Part shown: in pieces, positions 32,113-40,121 of the stretch
How positions within the stretch are numbered: the stretch's first letter is position 1
Layout of the letters: every line of letters starts with the position of its first letter
Assembly (NCBI GenBank): GCA_944385535.1
Contig: CALWXR010000014.1
Span: 1 to 50,887, forward strand
Reading direction: 5' to 3'
DNA: 50,887 nucleotides
From: an uncultured Oscillospiraceae bacterium
Lineage (GTDB): Bacteria; Bacillota; Clostridia; Oscillospirales; Oscillospiraceae
Program-made: the position numbers and the translations under genes
Notes under the pieces: generated by a model
Databases searched by the model: none
What the model was told of the DNA's origin: nothing
What the model saw: the letters and a program-made list of their open reading frames with translations, nothing else

Positions 32113-34907
32113 TCGGATGTTTCCTCCTTTGTTTCACTGGGTTTCGTTGTCATTAAGCGGTAGAGTTCCGTATCCTTGGGGAAGTTGTCCACGAAGGGCA
32201 CAATGGTATCGCCGTAGAACAAAAGTCCTTCACCGGCATTGGAATGGGTCACATAGGAAAGCTGGTGAGGAGAAATGCCCAGCTGCTGGGCGAGAATCTT
32301 TCGGTCACCGGCAGCCTGGTTGAGCATATAGATGAAATCCGAGTTTTCAAAGATATTCTCAACCTCCCGGCTGGCAAGCAAATCCTTGACATTCTGGGTG
32401 ATGCCCGTGGGGATGCCGCCCCATTTACGGAACCGCTTCCAGATTTCCACGGAGTAGGCGGCGGTCTGTTCCTCTTTCAGCAGCAGATGGAACTCGTCGA
32501 TGTAGTACCGGGTGGACTTTTGAGCTTCCCGGTTAATGGTGACACGGTTCCAGACCTGATCCTGAACAATCAGCATACCGATCTTCTTGAGCTGCTTGCC
32601 CAGCTCCTTGATGTCGTAGCAGACCACCCGGTTGCTGACATCCACATCGGTCTGATGGTTGAACACATTCAGAGAGCCGGTGACATAGATTTCCAGCGCG
32701 GTGGCAACGAACTGGGCTTCCTTTTCCTCCTGTTTTCTCAGACAGTCATAGAGATCACCGAGGATGGGCATCTTTTCCGGCTTGGGGTCATTGAGATAAT
32801 CCTGATACACCATTCGCACACAACGGTCAATGATGGTTTTCTCCACAGGTTTCAAGCCGTCCTTGCCGCCTACGATCAGCTCACACAGCGAAAGGATAAA
32901 GTCCGATTTCAGTGAAAGCGGATTTTCCTCGTCACTATAATTGAGGTTGATGTCCATGGGATTGATGTGGTGCTTGGAGGTGGGAGAAATCTTAATGACC
33001 TGTCCCTCCAGACGCTGCACCAGGGGGAAGTATTCGCCCTCCGGATCGCAGATCATAATGTCATCGTCGGTGGCAAGAAACACATTGGAAATTTCCCGCT
33101 TGGCGGAGAAGGACTTGCCGCTGTTGTGAACCACCAGACCGTTTTCCAGTACATAGTTCAGATACCGGGGCACGCTCATGTCATACACAGGGATGGGCTT
33201 GGAAAGAGATATGGAAGAAACCTGGGTGACGATATGCCCGCCGCTGAGGCGCATACCCTCGGCAATCTCTGCGGCTTCAATGTATTCGTCATCCCCATTC
33301 AGAATGAGATGGGTGCCCGTGCAGCGAACCTCCGTCCCATCTTCCATGACGATTTTCTTCAGCTCTCTCACATACTTTTCAAGGCGGATGTCTACGGCAT
33401 ATGCATCCACAATCTCGCCGGTGCTTTCGTCCAAAGCCTTGACCCACGTTTCTTTGACACCTTTGGCAACCAGATCGGCAAAAGAAATGGAATCTCCGTT
33501 GGCGAGAAGGACACGGGTATCACCGGAGAAGCAGCCGGGAGTGCCGAGAATCAGACCGTTGGGATTTTTCAGCAGCTTCCGATCCACCATGATGATGTTG
33601 TTACTTAGGGCGTTGATCCCGTAGTACAGCGCCTCCGGGCTGTCCTGAAACAATTCCTGGGTGGTGAAGGGAACGAAGATTGCCACACCGGAGGAAGTCA
33701 ACCCCCGCTGAATCTCAATCTGGTTGAGGCCCAGCGGCAGGCTGCTGACCATACCTTCCTCCTGCTGATAGTCCAGCGCCGTGATGCTGCAATTATATTT
33801 CTGGGCAATGGAATTGGTCTGGAACACATTGTTGTCCAGTTGGCGTTTCGTGTCCGCGGTGTTGAGAATCAGGAATGTCACAAGGAACATTCTCTGGTTC
33901 CGGCTCTGAAGGTCAGAGAGCAGCTTTTTGGCTTCGGCACCGTAGGTGGCAAGGTCAGAGGGAATTATATCCATGTCATATCCGGCACGGACAGCCTTTT
34001 TCTGTTCCTCAATCTTGCTCTTGTCCAGATCGGTGATGGTGCGCTTGATGGTTTTGATGGCGCTGACCTGATCAACGGACTGCACATGAATATTGACCAC
34101 AATGTTGCTTTCAATATCCAGAAAGTCCTTGAGAATCCGGTCACTCAGCTCCGGTGCCAGAATTTGCAGGAAACTGACAGAAGCGAACTTCTTACCCATG
34201 CGGAAATCCTTTGCCCGGTTGAACAGGAAGGAGCTGGGGGCAATGTAATCCTTGCTGGACAGGCCGGAGTGGGGCAGATCTTCCCAGCGGAAAGTAAAAG
34301 GCTCCGGCGTGTCCATGCGGAGAATGTCATGGAGAACCCGGAGCCGTTCCTGTCCGTTCAGCACCTCGGCACTGACGCCCAGCCGTTTGAAGTTGTTGAG
34401 AATGTCCGTTTCAATGCGCTCTAAGCGGGGCTTGGCAGAGCGGATGTTGTCGGCATCGATGCCGAAAGTGAGATACTTGGTTTTCACGATGCCGTTGTTG
34501 CCCTTTGCCTGCTGATCCTGGATGATTTTGGACAGTTCCCGCTGGATGCTTTCAAACTGGTCAGAGCGCAGCGGGATTGCCCGGACAAAGGATTCCCTCA
34601 GGGCGGTCAGATTCACGAAGGAAAACTGGAACTTGATGGAACTGTCGAAATAGTTGAGGAAATCACACCAGCCGTCGAAGATGGCCTGCTTGTCCTCGTT
34701 GTCCGAGAGCTGGTAGTTGATGTCCCGGAACTGAATGGTTTTGGTGAAATGAGTGGGCGTCACCTGACAGATACCGTCTACACGGATTTGCAGGTAGGGA
34801 ATGCTGTCCTGCGCGGACATTTCCTTCTTATCTGTCCGCTTTGCCCTTGAGATTGCGGTCTTGACCTCTTTTTGCTGCGTGCGGGACAGCTTTCTTTGGG
34901 TGGACAA
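32109..34907 (-). CDS. virB4: VirB4-type conjugation ATPase interrupted by an intein
   Basis: 932 aa including a 137-aa intein (residues ~459-595). The host protein is ~795 aa after splicing, with N-terminal VirB4 domain (GICQVTPTHFTKTIQFRDINYQ), a P-loop GTPG-[intein]-SGKS, Walker B YYIDEFHLLL (~805 in precursor numbering) and the C-terminal AAA motor (GIPTGITQNV). VirB4 powers pilus assembly and substrate transfer at the cytoplasmic membrane. The intein splits the Walker A loop, so unspliced protein should be inactive. The start overlaps PrgI by 80 bp. Confidence 0.93.
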   Translation of the reverse strand: MSTQRKLSRTQQKEVKTAISRAKRTDKKEMSAQDSIPYLQIRVDGICQVTPTHFTKTIQFRDINYQLSDNEDKQAIFDGWCDFLNYFDSSIKFQFSFVNLTALRESFVRAIPLRSDQFESIQRELSKIIQDQQAKGNNGIVKTKYLTFGIDADNIRSAKPRLERIETDILNNFKRLGVSAEVLNGQERLRVLHDILRMDTPEPFTFRWEDLPHSGLSSKDYIAPSSFLFNRAKDFRMGKKFASVSFLQILAPELSDRILKDFLDIESNIVVNIHVQSVDQVSAIKTIKRTITDLDKSKIEEQKKAVRAGYDMDIIPSDLATYGAEAKKLLSDLQSRNQRMFLVTFLILNTADTKRQLDNNVFQTNSIAQKYNCSITALDYQQEEGMVSSLPLGLNQIEIQRGLTSSGVAIFVPFTTQELFQDSPEALYYGINALSNNIIMVDRKLLKNPNGLILGTPGCFSGDTRVLLANGDSISFADLVAKGVKETWVKALDESTGEIVDAYAVDIRLEKYVRELKKIVMEDGTEVRCTGTHLILNGDDEYIEAAEIAEGMRLSGGHIVTQVSSISLSKPIPVYDMSVPRYLNYVLENGLVVHNSGKSFSAKREISNVFLATDDDIMICDPEGEYFPLVQRLEGQVIKISPTSKHHINPMDINLNYSDEENPLSLKSDFILSLCELIVGGKDGLKPVEKTIIDRCVRMVYQDYLNDPKPEKMPILGDLYDCLRKQEEKEAQFVATALEIYVTGSLNVFNHQTDVDVSNRVVCYDIKELGKQLKKIGMLIVQDQVWNRVTINREAQKSTRYYIDEFHLLLKEEQTAAYSVEIWKRFRKWGGIPTGITQNVKDLLASREVENIFENSDFIYMLNQAAGDRKILAQQLGISPHQLSYVTHSNAGEGLLFYGDTIVPFVDNFPKDTELYRLMTTKPSETKEETSE
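33123..33533 (-). other. Mini-intein in the VirB4 Walker A loop
   Basis: 137 codons. Block A begins with Cys1 (CFSGDTRVLLANGD); block B has the TxxH motif in RCTGTHLILNGDD; block F is PVYDMSVPRYLNYVLENG; block G ends VVHN with Ser as +1 residue. All classic splicing residues (C1, T/H of block B, penultimate H, terminal N, S+1) are present. It is too short for a LAGLIDADG homing endonuclease, and none is seen. Confidence 0.93.
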
Positions 34908-35259
34908 TCCGATAAACCTCCTTATCTAACTGGTTTTGCCGTTCAATGACGGCATAGAAATTGTTGGTTTTGTAGGGGCGCTTCTTAGGACGAAGCACCA
35001 GCACCCGAATCATGTTTCGGATGATGACCTCCAGGTGCTGCCCATTCTTTTCGTACAGAGCGAACAGGAAGGCGGGCAGCATAGTGAGGATCATCAGCAT
35101 TGCGGCAGAGGAATTGCCCAAAGGCTCCTTTGTGGCGAAATACAGGGGGACGCCAATAAGCAGGCCAATACTGAAACATATCAGCTGCCGTTTGGTCAGG
35201 TTGAAAAGAACCTTGCTTTTGACTTTGGTGAGGTCTTTGGGGACGGTTACATAGGGCAT
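34828..35259 (-). CDS. prgI: PrgI-family (VirB3-like) transfer protein
   Basis: 143 aa. Begins MPYVTVPKDLTKVKSKVLFNLTKR, the PrgI family signature, followed by two membrane helices (~27-45 and 53-70) and a basic C-terminal tail. VirB3-like component that works with VirB4 at the membrane. The last 80 bp overlap the start of virB4; it lies 12 bp downstream of the VirB6-like gene. Confidence 0.9.
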   Translation of the reverse strand: MPYVTVPKDLTKVKSKVLFNLTKRQLICFSIGLLIGVPLYFATKEPLGNSSAAMLMILTMLPAFLFALYEKNGQHLEVIIRNMIRVLVLRPKKRPYKTNNFYAVIERQNQLDKEVYRIVHPKKAVPHAAKRGQDRNLKGKADR

Positions 35260-35271
35260 TTTCTTACCTCC

Positions 35272-36141
35272 TTAGTGGGCATTGAATACGGAGCGGGCAA
35301 GGCTGCTGGTTTTGAACAGGCAGAAGCAGAGCAGAACCGTATAGCCCATACACGTCCAGATAGCTTTGCTGATGTCACCGGACACGGAGATGTTCTGCAC
35401 CAGCACGGAGTAGATCGCCACGCAGACGATAATGAGAAACGCCTGAAAGCCCAGGGCAAACAGAGTGCGCAGATAGTTCTGGCCCATCTGCCCCCATTCC
35501 CGGTTTGCCATGGTGGCCATGGGGATGGGAGCCACAGAAGTCACCAGATAGACCTCGATCATGCGCCCGTAGATGACGATGAAAATGCAGATGGTGATGG
35601 CCCAGGTGCAGATACCCACGAATAGGGACTGAAACCACAGTCCCAGCAGCGGCCCCACATCCATTTCCATGAGCCTGCTTTCCAAATCCGTGACCACCGA
35701 GGAAATGTCGATGCTGGTGTTTCCGATCATCACTCCGGCAGCACCGTTGACAACGCTCTGGGCAGCATCGAAGATGCCCATGACGATGGTCCAGGTGTTG
35801 GATACGATCAGGACTGCGGCGGCGGACTTGAATACCCATTTGAAAAACATCCAGGTGTCCACATCGTTGAGATTGTTTCTGTCGGTGATGAGCTGGATCA
35901 GCTCCAGGGTCATGACGATTGCCAGAATCGCTCCGGCGAGGGGGAGAATCACATTATTGGAAAGGTTCTGAATCATGTTGAAGATGCCGCTGTTCCACGC
36001 CTGTGGGGTCAGTCCCACCTGACCGGCGATTTCTCCAATCTGTTCATTAGTGGAATCGAACATACCGGAAAGGTTGCTGATAATCCCGCTGACAAGCACT
36101 TCTTTCAGCCAGTCCGTGATGCTATCCCAGATAAATTCCAT
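35272..36141 (-). CDS. VirB6/TrbL-like polytopic transfer protein
   Basis: 289 aa with about six membrane helices. N-terminal amphipathic segment (WDSITDWLKEVLVSGIISNL), then hydrophobic segments such as VILPLAGAILAIVMTLELIQ and the conserved VTSVAPIPMATMANREWGQMG loop. It matches the CD0411-like inner-membrane channel proteins of clostridial ICEs, equivalent to VirB6. Ribosome-binding site GGAGGTAAC before ATG 36141. Confidence 0.88.
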   Translation of the reverse strand: MEFIWDSITDWLKEVLVSGIISNLSGMFDSTNEQIGEIAGQVGLTPQAWNSGIFNMIQNLSNNVILPLAGAILAIVMTLELIQLITDRNNLNDVDTWMFFKWVFKSAAAVLIVSNTWTIVMGIFDAAQSVVNGAAGVMIGNTSIDISSVVTDLESRLMEMDVGPLLGLWFQSLFVGICTWAITICIFIVIYGRMIEVYLVTSVAPIPMATMANREWGQMGQNYLRTLFALGFQAFLIIVCVAIYSVLVQNISVSGDISKAIWTCMGYTVLLCFCLFKTSSLARSVFNAH

Positions 36142-36159
36142 AGAGTTACCTCCAATACG

Positions 36160-36936
36160 TTAGGTTGTCGGAACTACGGAGGTTTCCACACGTTCACAGT
36201 AGACCACATACCGCTGCCTGCCGCCGGAGGCGTAGGGGTGACAGGTCAGCAGCGTCAGCAGCTCCCGTCCTGGCTGAATCAGAATTTCCTCTACATCGTG
36301 GGGGTCGATGATCTTGATTTCACAGACCCGGTAGGTCAGCGTCTCCCACAGGTTTGTGATGGAAACCAGATCCCCCACTTTCAGCTTGTCGATGTAGCGA
36401 AAGTAGCTGGCACCGTTGTAGCCCCGGTGTCCGGCAATGACGCAGTTGGTGTTATCCCCGCCAATGGGCAGGCTGGTCTGGCTCAGATGGGCGGCACCGG
36501 CTGCCATGTGCTGTTCCGTTGCACCGAGAAAGATCGGCATTTCCAGCTCCATAGCGGGAATGGAAATCACGCCGAATACTTCATCGGCAAGACCGTACTG
36601 TGTCAGGGAAAAGCTGGGCTTCTGGTAGTCGTACTGGCAGGACAGCCCTGCCTGCCCCTGGGTGAAGATGGTTTCGTTGTAGCGAACCATGTCTGCCCAC
36701 AGCTCCGGGTAGGCTCTTACATTTTCCGGGGCAGTCGGCTCGGTGGAATCGATGGTGACAATAACTTCGGCAGTCGGTGCTGTTTTTCCCCGGTCCAGAA
36801 AGCCCTGTGCATTCAGGGAGATCTCCCGGTCAACCATGGCACCCCAAAGATAGGGATACAGGAGAAAGGCAAGACCGGTAGCGAACACCAGCAGCATCAG
36901 GGCAATCAGAAAGGCACGGAATTTACCGTTTCGCAT
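36160..36936 (-). CDS. Pilus-type sortase (class C-like), first copy
   Basis: 258 aa. N-terminal membrane anchor (FLIALMLLVFATGLAFLLYPYL), sortase fold with catalytic His in AGHRGYNG (~170), Cys in LLTLLTCHP (~231) and Arg in GRQRYVVYCER (~243). Transpeptidase that links or anchors LPXTG-type proteins outside the membrane. No C-terminal membrane segment, unlike the second sortase, so it may be the housekeeping/anchoring partner. ATG 36936 follows AGGAGG; the gene overlaps the neighbouring sortase by 14 bp. Confidence 0.85.
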   Translation of the reverse strand: MRNGKFRAFLIALMLLVFATGLAFLLYPYLWGAMVDREISLNAQGFLDRGKTAPTAEVIVTIDSTEPTAPENVRAYPELWADMVRYNETIFTQGQAGLSCQYDYQKPSFSLTQYGLADEVFGVISIPAMELEMPIFLGATEQHMAAGAAHLSQTSLPIGGDNTNCVIAGHRGYNGASYFRYIDKLKVGDLVSITNLWETLTYRVCEIKIIDPHDVEEILIQPGRELLTLLTCHPYASGGRQRYVVYCERVETSVVPTT

Positions 36937-37816
36937 AGCAGCCTCCTTTCTTCCTTTTTCTGAACTTCTTCCAGCATTGTACCGAAAGGGCAACCACCAG
37001 TATTGCACCAGCGGCGGCAAGAATCCCAATGAGGATGCCCTGCAGGTATTTTGCTTCCCATGTGGACACTTCCGGGTCCACACTCTGGATTTCTTCTGTC
37101 AGGGCAGCAGCTTCCTCAAAGGGAATCCGGGAACCGCGAACCAGCAATCTGTGGGTATTTACACCGTAGGGGGTGCAGGTGACGAGGGTGCACAAGTCCT
37201 CGCCGGGGACAATCCCCAGCAGTCTGGTGTCGTAGGGCAGCACAGTGTTGATCTCCACCACCTGATACGCCAGAGTTTCGTTCAGAATGTGCATGTAAAA
37301 CACATCCCCAACAATCAACTGCTCCAGATCGGTGAACATCTTCTGGGATGCCATGCCGCTGTGACCGGACAAAATGGAATGAGTGCTTTCTCCACCGACT
37401 GGGAGAGAGCTGCCCAGCAGATGCCCAATGCCGCGTTCCAGGGAATCGTTTTCTGTGCCGTGGTAAATGGGCAGGTTGACGCTGATCTTGGGAATCTCCA
37501 CATAGCCCATGATGCCATTCCCGGCGAGATTGAGCTGGCTGTCATAGTCTGCCGATGCTGCCAGCAAGCCCTCCTGACTGTAAGTGTCCTCCGTAGAAGC
37601 GCCGGGAATCAGGGAATGATTGTAAATATCCGCCCGGTCTTTTGCTTCCCGCAGCGCAGAATCATCTATTTGCTCTATGACCTCCTGATAGGCGGTGTGA
37701 ATCTGAGATGCGTACTTTTGGTTTACATAATTACTGATAACGGGATAAAGGGTCAGCCCCAGGGCCAGCAGGAACGCCATGACTGCCAGGGCGATTGTGA
37801 TACGCTTTTGCTTCGT
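36923..37816 (-). CDS. Class C pilus sortase, second copy, with apparent ACG start
   Basis: 297 aa if read from ACG 37816, 285 from the internal ATG 37780. It has an N-terminal membrane helix, YVEIPKISVNLPIYHGT, catalytic His in LSGHSGM, Cys in TLVTCTPYGVNTHR and Arg in LLVRGSR, and a C-terminal membrane helix with a Lys/Arg tail; this is class C architecture, which polymerises pilins. AAAGGAGGG stands 6 nt before ACG-AAG-CAA-AAG (expected MKQKR); no ATG, GTG or TTG is nearby. A start-codon mutation, or ACG initiation, would lower expression. Confidence 0.85.
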   Translation of the reverse strand, partial: TKQKRITIALAVMAFLLALGLTLYPVISNYVNQKYASQIHTAYQEVIEQIDDSALREAKDRADIYNHSLIPGASTEDTYSQEGLLAASADYDSQLNLAGNGIMGYVEIPKISVNLPIYHGTENDSLERGIGHLLGSSLPVGGESTHSILSGHSGMASQKMFTDLEQLIVGDVFYMHILNETLAYQVVEINTVLPYDTRLLGIVPGEDLCTLVTCTPYGVNTHRLLVRGSRIPFEEAAALTEEIQSVDPEVSTWEAKYLQGILIGILAAAGAILVVALSVQCWKKFRKRKKGGCYAKR

Positions 37817-37839
37817 ATGGAACCCTCCTTTAGGGGAAA

Positions 37840-37866
37840 GCCCCGGAGGGGGTGTCCCTCCGGGGC
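37840..37866 (-). terminator. Hairpin between major pilin and sortase genes
   Basis: GCCCCGGAGGG pairs with CCCTCCGGGGC, followed on minus by TTTCCCC. It is GC-rich with a short T-run; likely a partial terminator or RNA stabiliser that keeps pilin mRNA above sortase mRNA. Confidence 0.7.
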
Positions 37867-37877
37867 GGCGGTGAGAA

Positions 37878-39986
37878 TCAGACGGAACGCTTCTTGCGGC
37901 TTACCAGAACAATGGCAGAGGCAGCGCCAGCCATGAGCAGGATGCCGATGACGGTGAAAACAAAAGTGCCGTTGTCACCGGTCTTGGGCAGATCAAAGCC
38001 ACGGGTGTTCACCACGGTCAGGGGCGCTTCAGCATTGACGCTGCCGTTATCCTCCACCATATTGACCTTCTTGCCATCCACGGTAGCGGAAGCGGTCAGC
38101 AGCTTATGCTCCAGATGCGCCTGGGGCATATTGTGCAGGTCGCCGGAGTCCTTGATGATGCTGGCATACCGGGGATCATTCTGGATCAGGCCCAGCACAT
38201 CGGAATCATAGATGTCGCACAGGCCAGTGGTCTCAGTCTGGGAAATAACCACATCGATGCCCTGCTTCAGCATCACATAGCCGCTGTCAGTGCGAACCTC
38301 GGTTATGGTATAGGTATCATCCTCCAGGCCCTTGACAATAATCTTGCCCTTGGAATCAGCTGCCTTGACGGGGATAAAGTGGGTGGCGTCCGCTTCCGCA
38401 GTCACATGGTCAACCACATAGTAAATGCCTTCGTCCTCGTTCAGCTCTGCCTTGACAAAGTAGTTGTCGGTTTTGTTCTGAATCAGGAACTCCACCTTGG
38501 AGAAATCACCATTGCCGTCGCTGAACAGCTTGGTCAGGTCAATGCCGTAGGTAAACACATGGCAATCGTCAACCAGGGTATCGTAGTAGTCCTGAGAAGT
38601 GCGCTTCCAGGTCAGAACCACATCGTTGGGGTTTCCAGCGTCGCCGTAAACAACGGAGCTGTCGCTGTTCATGGTCGCCTGATAGGTGATTCTCACGGTG
38701 CAGTCGGAGAAGCCGGAGTTGACCATGGATGCGCCGGAGTAAACAGCCTTGGAGGTGTTGATTTCAGTCAGACCGTTAGCAGTCATTTCGATGGTCATAA
38801 CGGACTCCCCGGCATCGGTGGTATTGTAGGCAACGGTGAACTTACCGTCAGCCTCCGTCCACTTGGCAACGGAATCGGTGCAGGCAGCGTCGGTGAAGAA
38901 CTCCAGAACCACATCGCCCTTGTTGTAGGTCAGGCCCTTGGACAGGGTATCCACGAAGGTGTAGCAGGACAGATAGGTGGATTCGGAGGTGATGGAGGGC
39001 AGCGTGGAAATGATCTGATAGTCGATGACATCACCATCGGAGGCAGTGCCGGTGTGGGCGTAACCGTCGGTAATATCAGCAGCGGAGCCGCCGTTCTTGC
39101 CAGTGTCAGCCACCTGCTCCCGCAGGGTCTTTTCCAGAGAGGGAATGCCGGTCAGGTTTTTGGGGTACAGGGTAATGTCGTAGATCCAGCGGGTGCCGCC
39201 GTCAGTGGCGTTGGTGCCGTCAACAGAGGTCATGGGGACGGATACCAGGAAGGGATCGGTGGTGGACACGACCATTTCGGGAACTTTGGTCTCCACAACC
39301 AGGTACAGGCCCAGAGCCAGATCGGTGGCCTGGGTCTTACCGTAGGAATCGGTCAGGGGCATGGCAGTGCCGCCGTTAGCAGCGCTGTAGGCTTCCAGAG
39401 CGTTCTTAGCCACGGTGGAGTTGGCTTCCAGGCGAGCGGCCAGGGCATCGATCAGCACATCGGACTGGTAGAAATACTTGGAGGAATCCAACTGGTCAGC
39501 GTTGGTATAGCGGTTCAGACCATTTTCCAGCCCCAGGGCTTTCAGAAAGTCAGCACCCTTGGTCTTGTCGATGGCGTACAGCACTTCCACATGGCTGCCG
39601 GTACGGTTATCCGCTTCGGATTCGGAGAACTGGACGATATCCGCGACCTTGACGTAGGTGAACTCCACGCCCTTGATGGCATAGCCGTAGGACACTTCAC
39701 CATTGCCCAGGTCGGACTGGGTATCGGTGTCTCCCGCCCGGACTGCACCGCCCAGGATATCGTTCACGCCGGTCTGATCAAACACGCCGGTGGAGACGTA
39801 GGAGGAATCCCAAACACCGTCCTTTTCGGCGTTCGTCAGGTCATACTTGTAGATGGTCAGGGAGCCGGTCTTGGATTCGTCGATGGTGGCATCGCCCACC
39901 TCTGCCGCGAAGGCAGCGGGAACGCAGCTCAGGCAGAGCATGAGGGCCAGACACAGAGTGATGATTCTCTTAAAAGTTGTTTTCAT
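37878..39986 (-). CDS. LPXTG major pilin (SpaA/SpaH-type)
   Basis: 702 aa. Signal peptide (~1-28, LALMLCLSCVPAAFA), N-terminal domain, pilin motif YPKN (~275-280, the Lys that forms intersubunit bonds), Ig-like isopeptide domains with E-box TYTITEVRTDSGYVML near 600, and sorting signal LPKTGDNG with a membrane helix and RKKR tail. Sortase class C would polymerise it through the Lys and the Thr of LPKTG. It is preceded by AAAGGATAAT. Its position in a transfer operon implies that the pilus works in mating or host adhesion. Confidence 0.92.
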   Translation of the reverse strand: MKTTFKRIITLCLALMLCLSCVPAAFAAEVGDATIDESKTGSLTIYKYDLTNAEKDGVWDSSYVSTGVFDQTGVNDILGGAVRAGDTDTQSDLGNGEVSYGYAIKGVEFTYVKVADIVQFSESEADNRTGSHVEVLYAIDKTKGADFLKALGLENGLNRYTNADQLDSSKYFYQSDVLIDALAARLEANSTVAKNALEAYSAANGGTAMPLTDSYGKTQATDLALGLYLVVETKVPEMVVSTTDPFLVSVPMTSVDGTNATDGGTRWIYDITLYPKNLTGIPSLEKTLREQVADTGKNGGSAADITDGYAHTGTASDGDVIDYQIISTLPSITSESTYLSCYTFVDTLSKGLTYNKGDVVLEFFTDAACTDSVAKWTEADGKFTVAYNTTDAGESVMTIEMTANGLTEINTSKAVYSGASMVNSGFSDCTVRITYQATMNSDSSVVYGDAGNPNDVVLTWKRTSQDYYDTLVDDCHVFTYGIDLTKLFSDGNGDFSKVEFLIQNKTDNYFVKAELNEDEGIYYVVDHVTAEADATHFIPVKAADSKGKIIVKGLEDDTYTITEVRTDSGYVMLKQGIDVVISQTETTGLCDIYDSDVLGLIQNDPRYASIIKDSGDLHNMPQAHLEHKLLTASATVDGKKVNMVEDNGSVNAEAPLTVVNTRGFDLPKTGDNGTFVFTVIGILLMAGAASAIVLVSRKKRSV

Positions 39987-40076
39987 GAAGCATTATCCTT
40001 TCTTAAATAAAATGTTTTTTGATTTTGTTGTTTGGTTGGTATGTTGATGGGGAAAAAGGTTTGTATCGGTGGCATG

Positions 40077-40100
40077 AAAAAGCCAGGGCTGATCCCTGGC
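40077..40100 (-). terminator. Intrinsic terminator after the thioester adhesin gene
   Basis: GCCAGGG/CCCTGGC stem, followed on minus by TTTTT. It is 22 bp after the adhesin stop and ~90 bp before the major pilin ATG, so the two pilus genes can be set at different levels. Confidence 0.85.
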
Positions 40101-40121
40101 ATGGTAGAAGGTGTCCATGGA

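Noticed and set aside
38106-40010. 634-codon plus-strand frame opposite the major pilin gene
   Set aside because: Gly/Val/Ile/His-rich shadow of the pilin's codon bias, with no ribosome-binding site.
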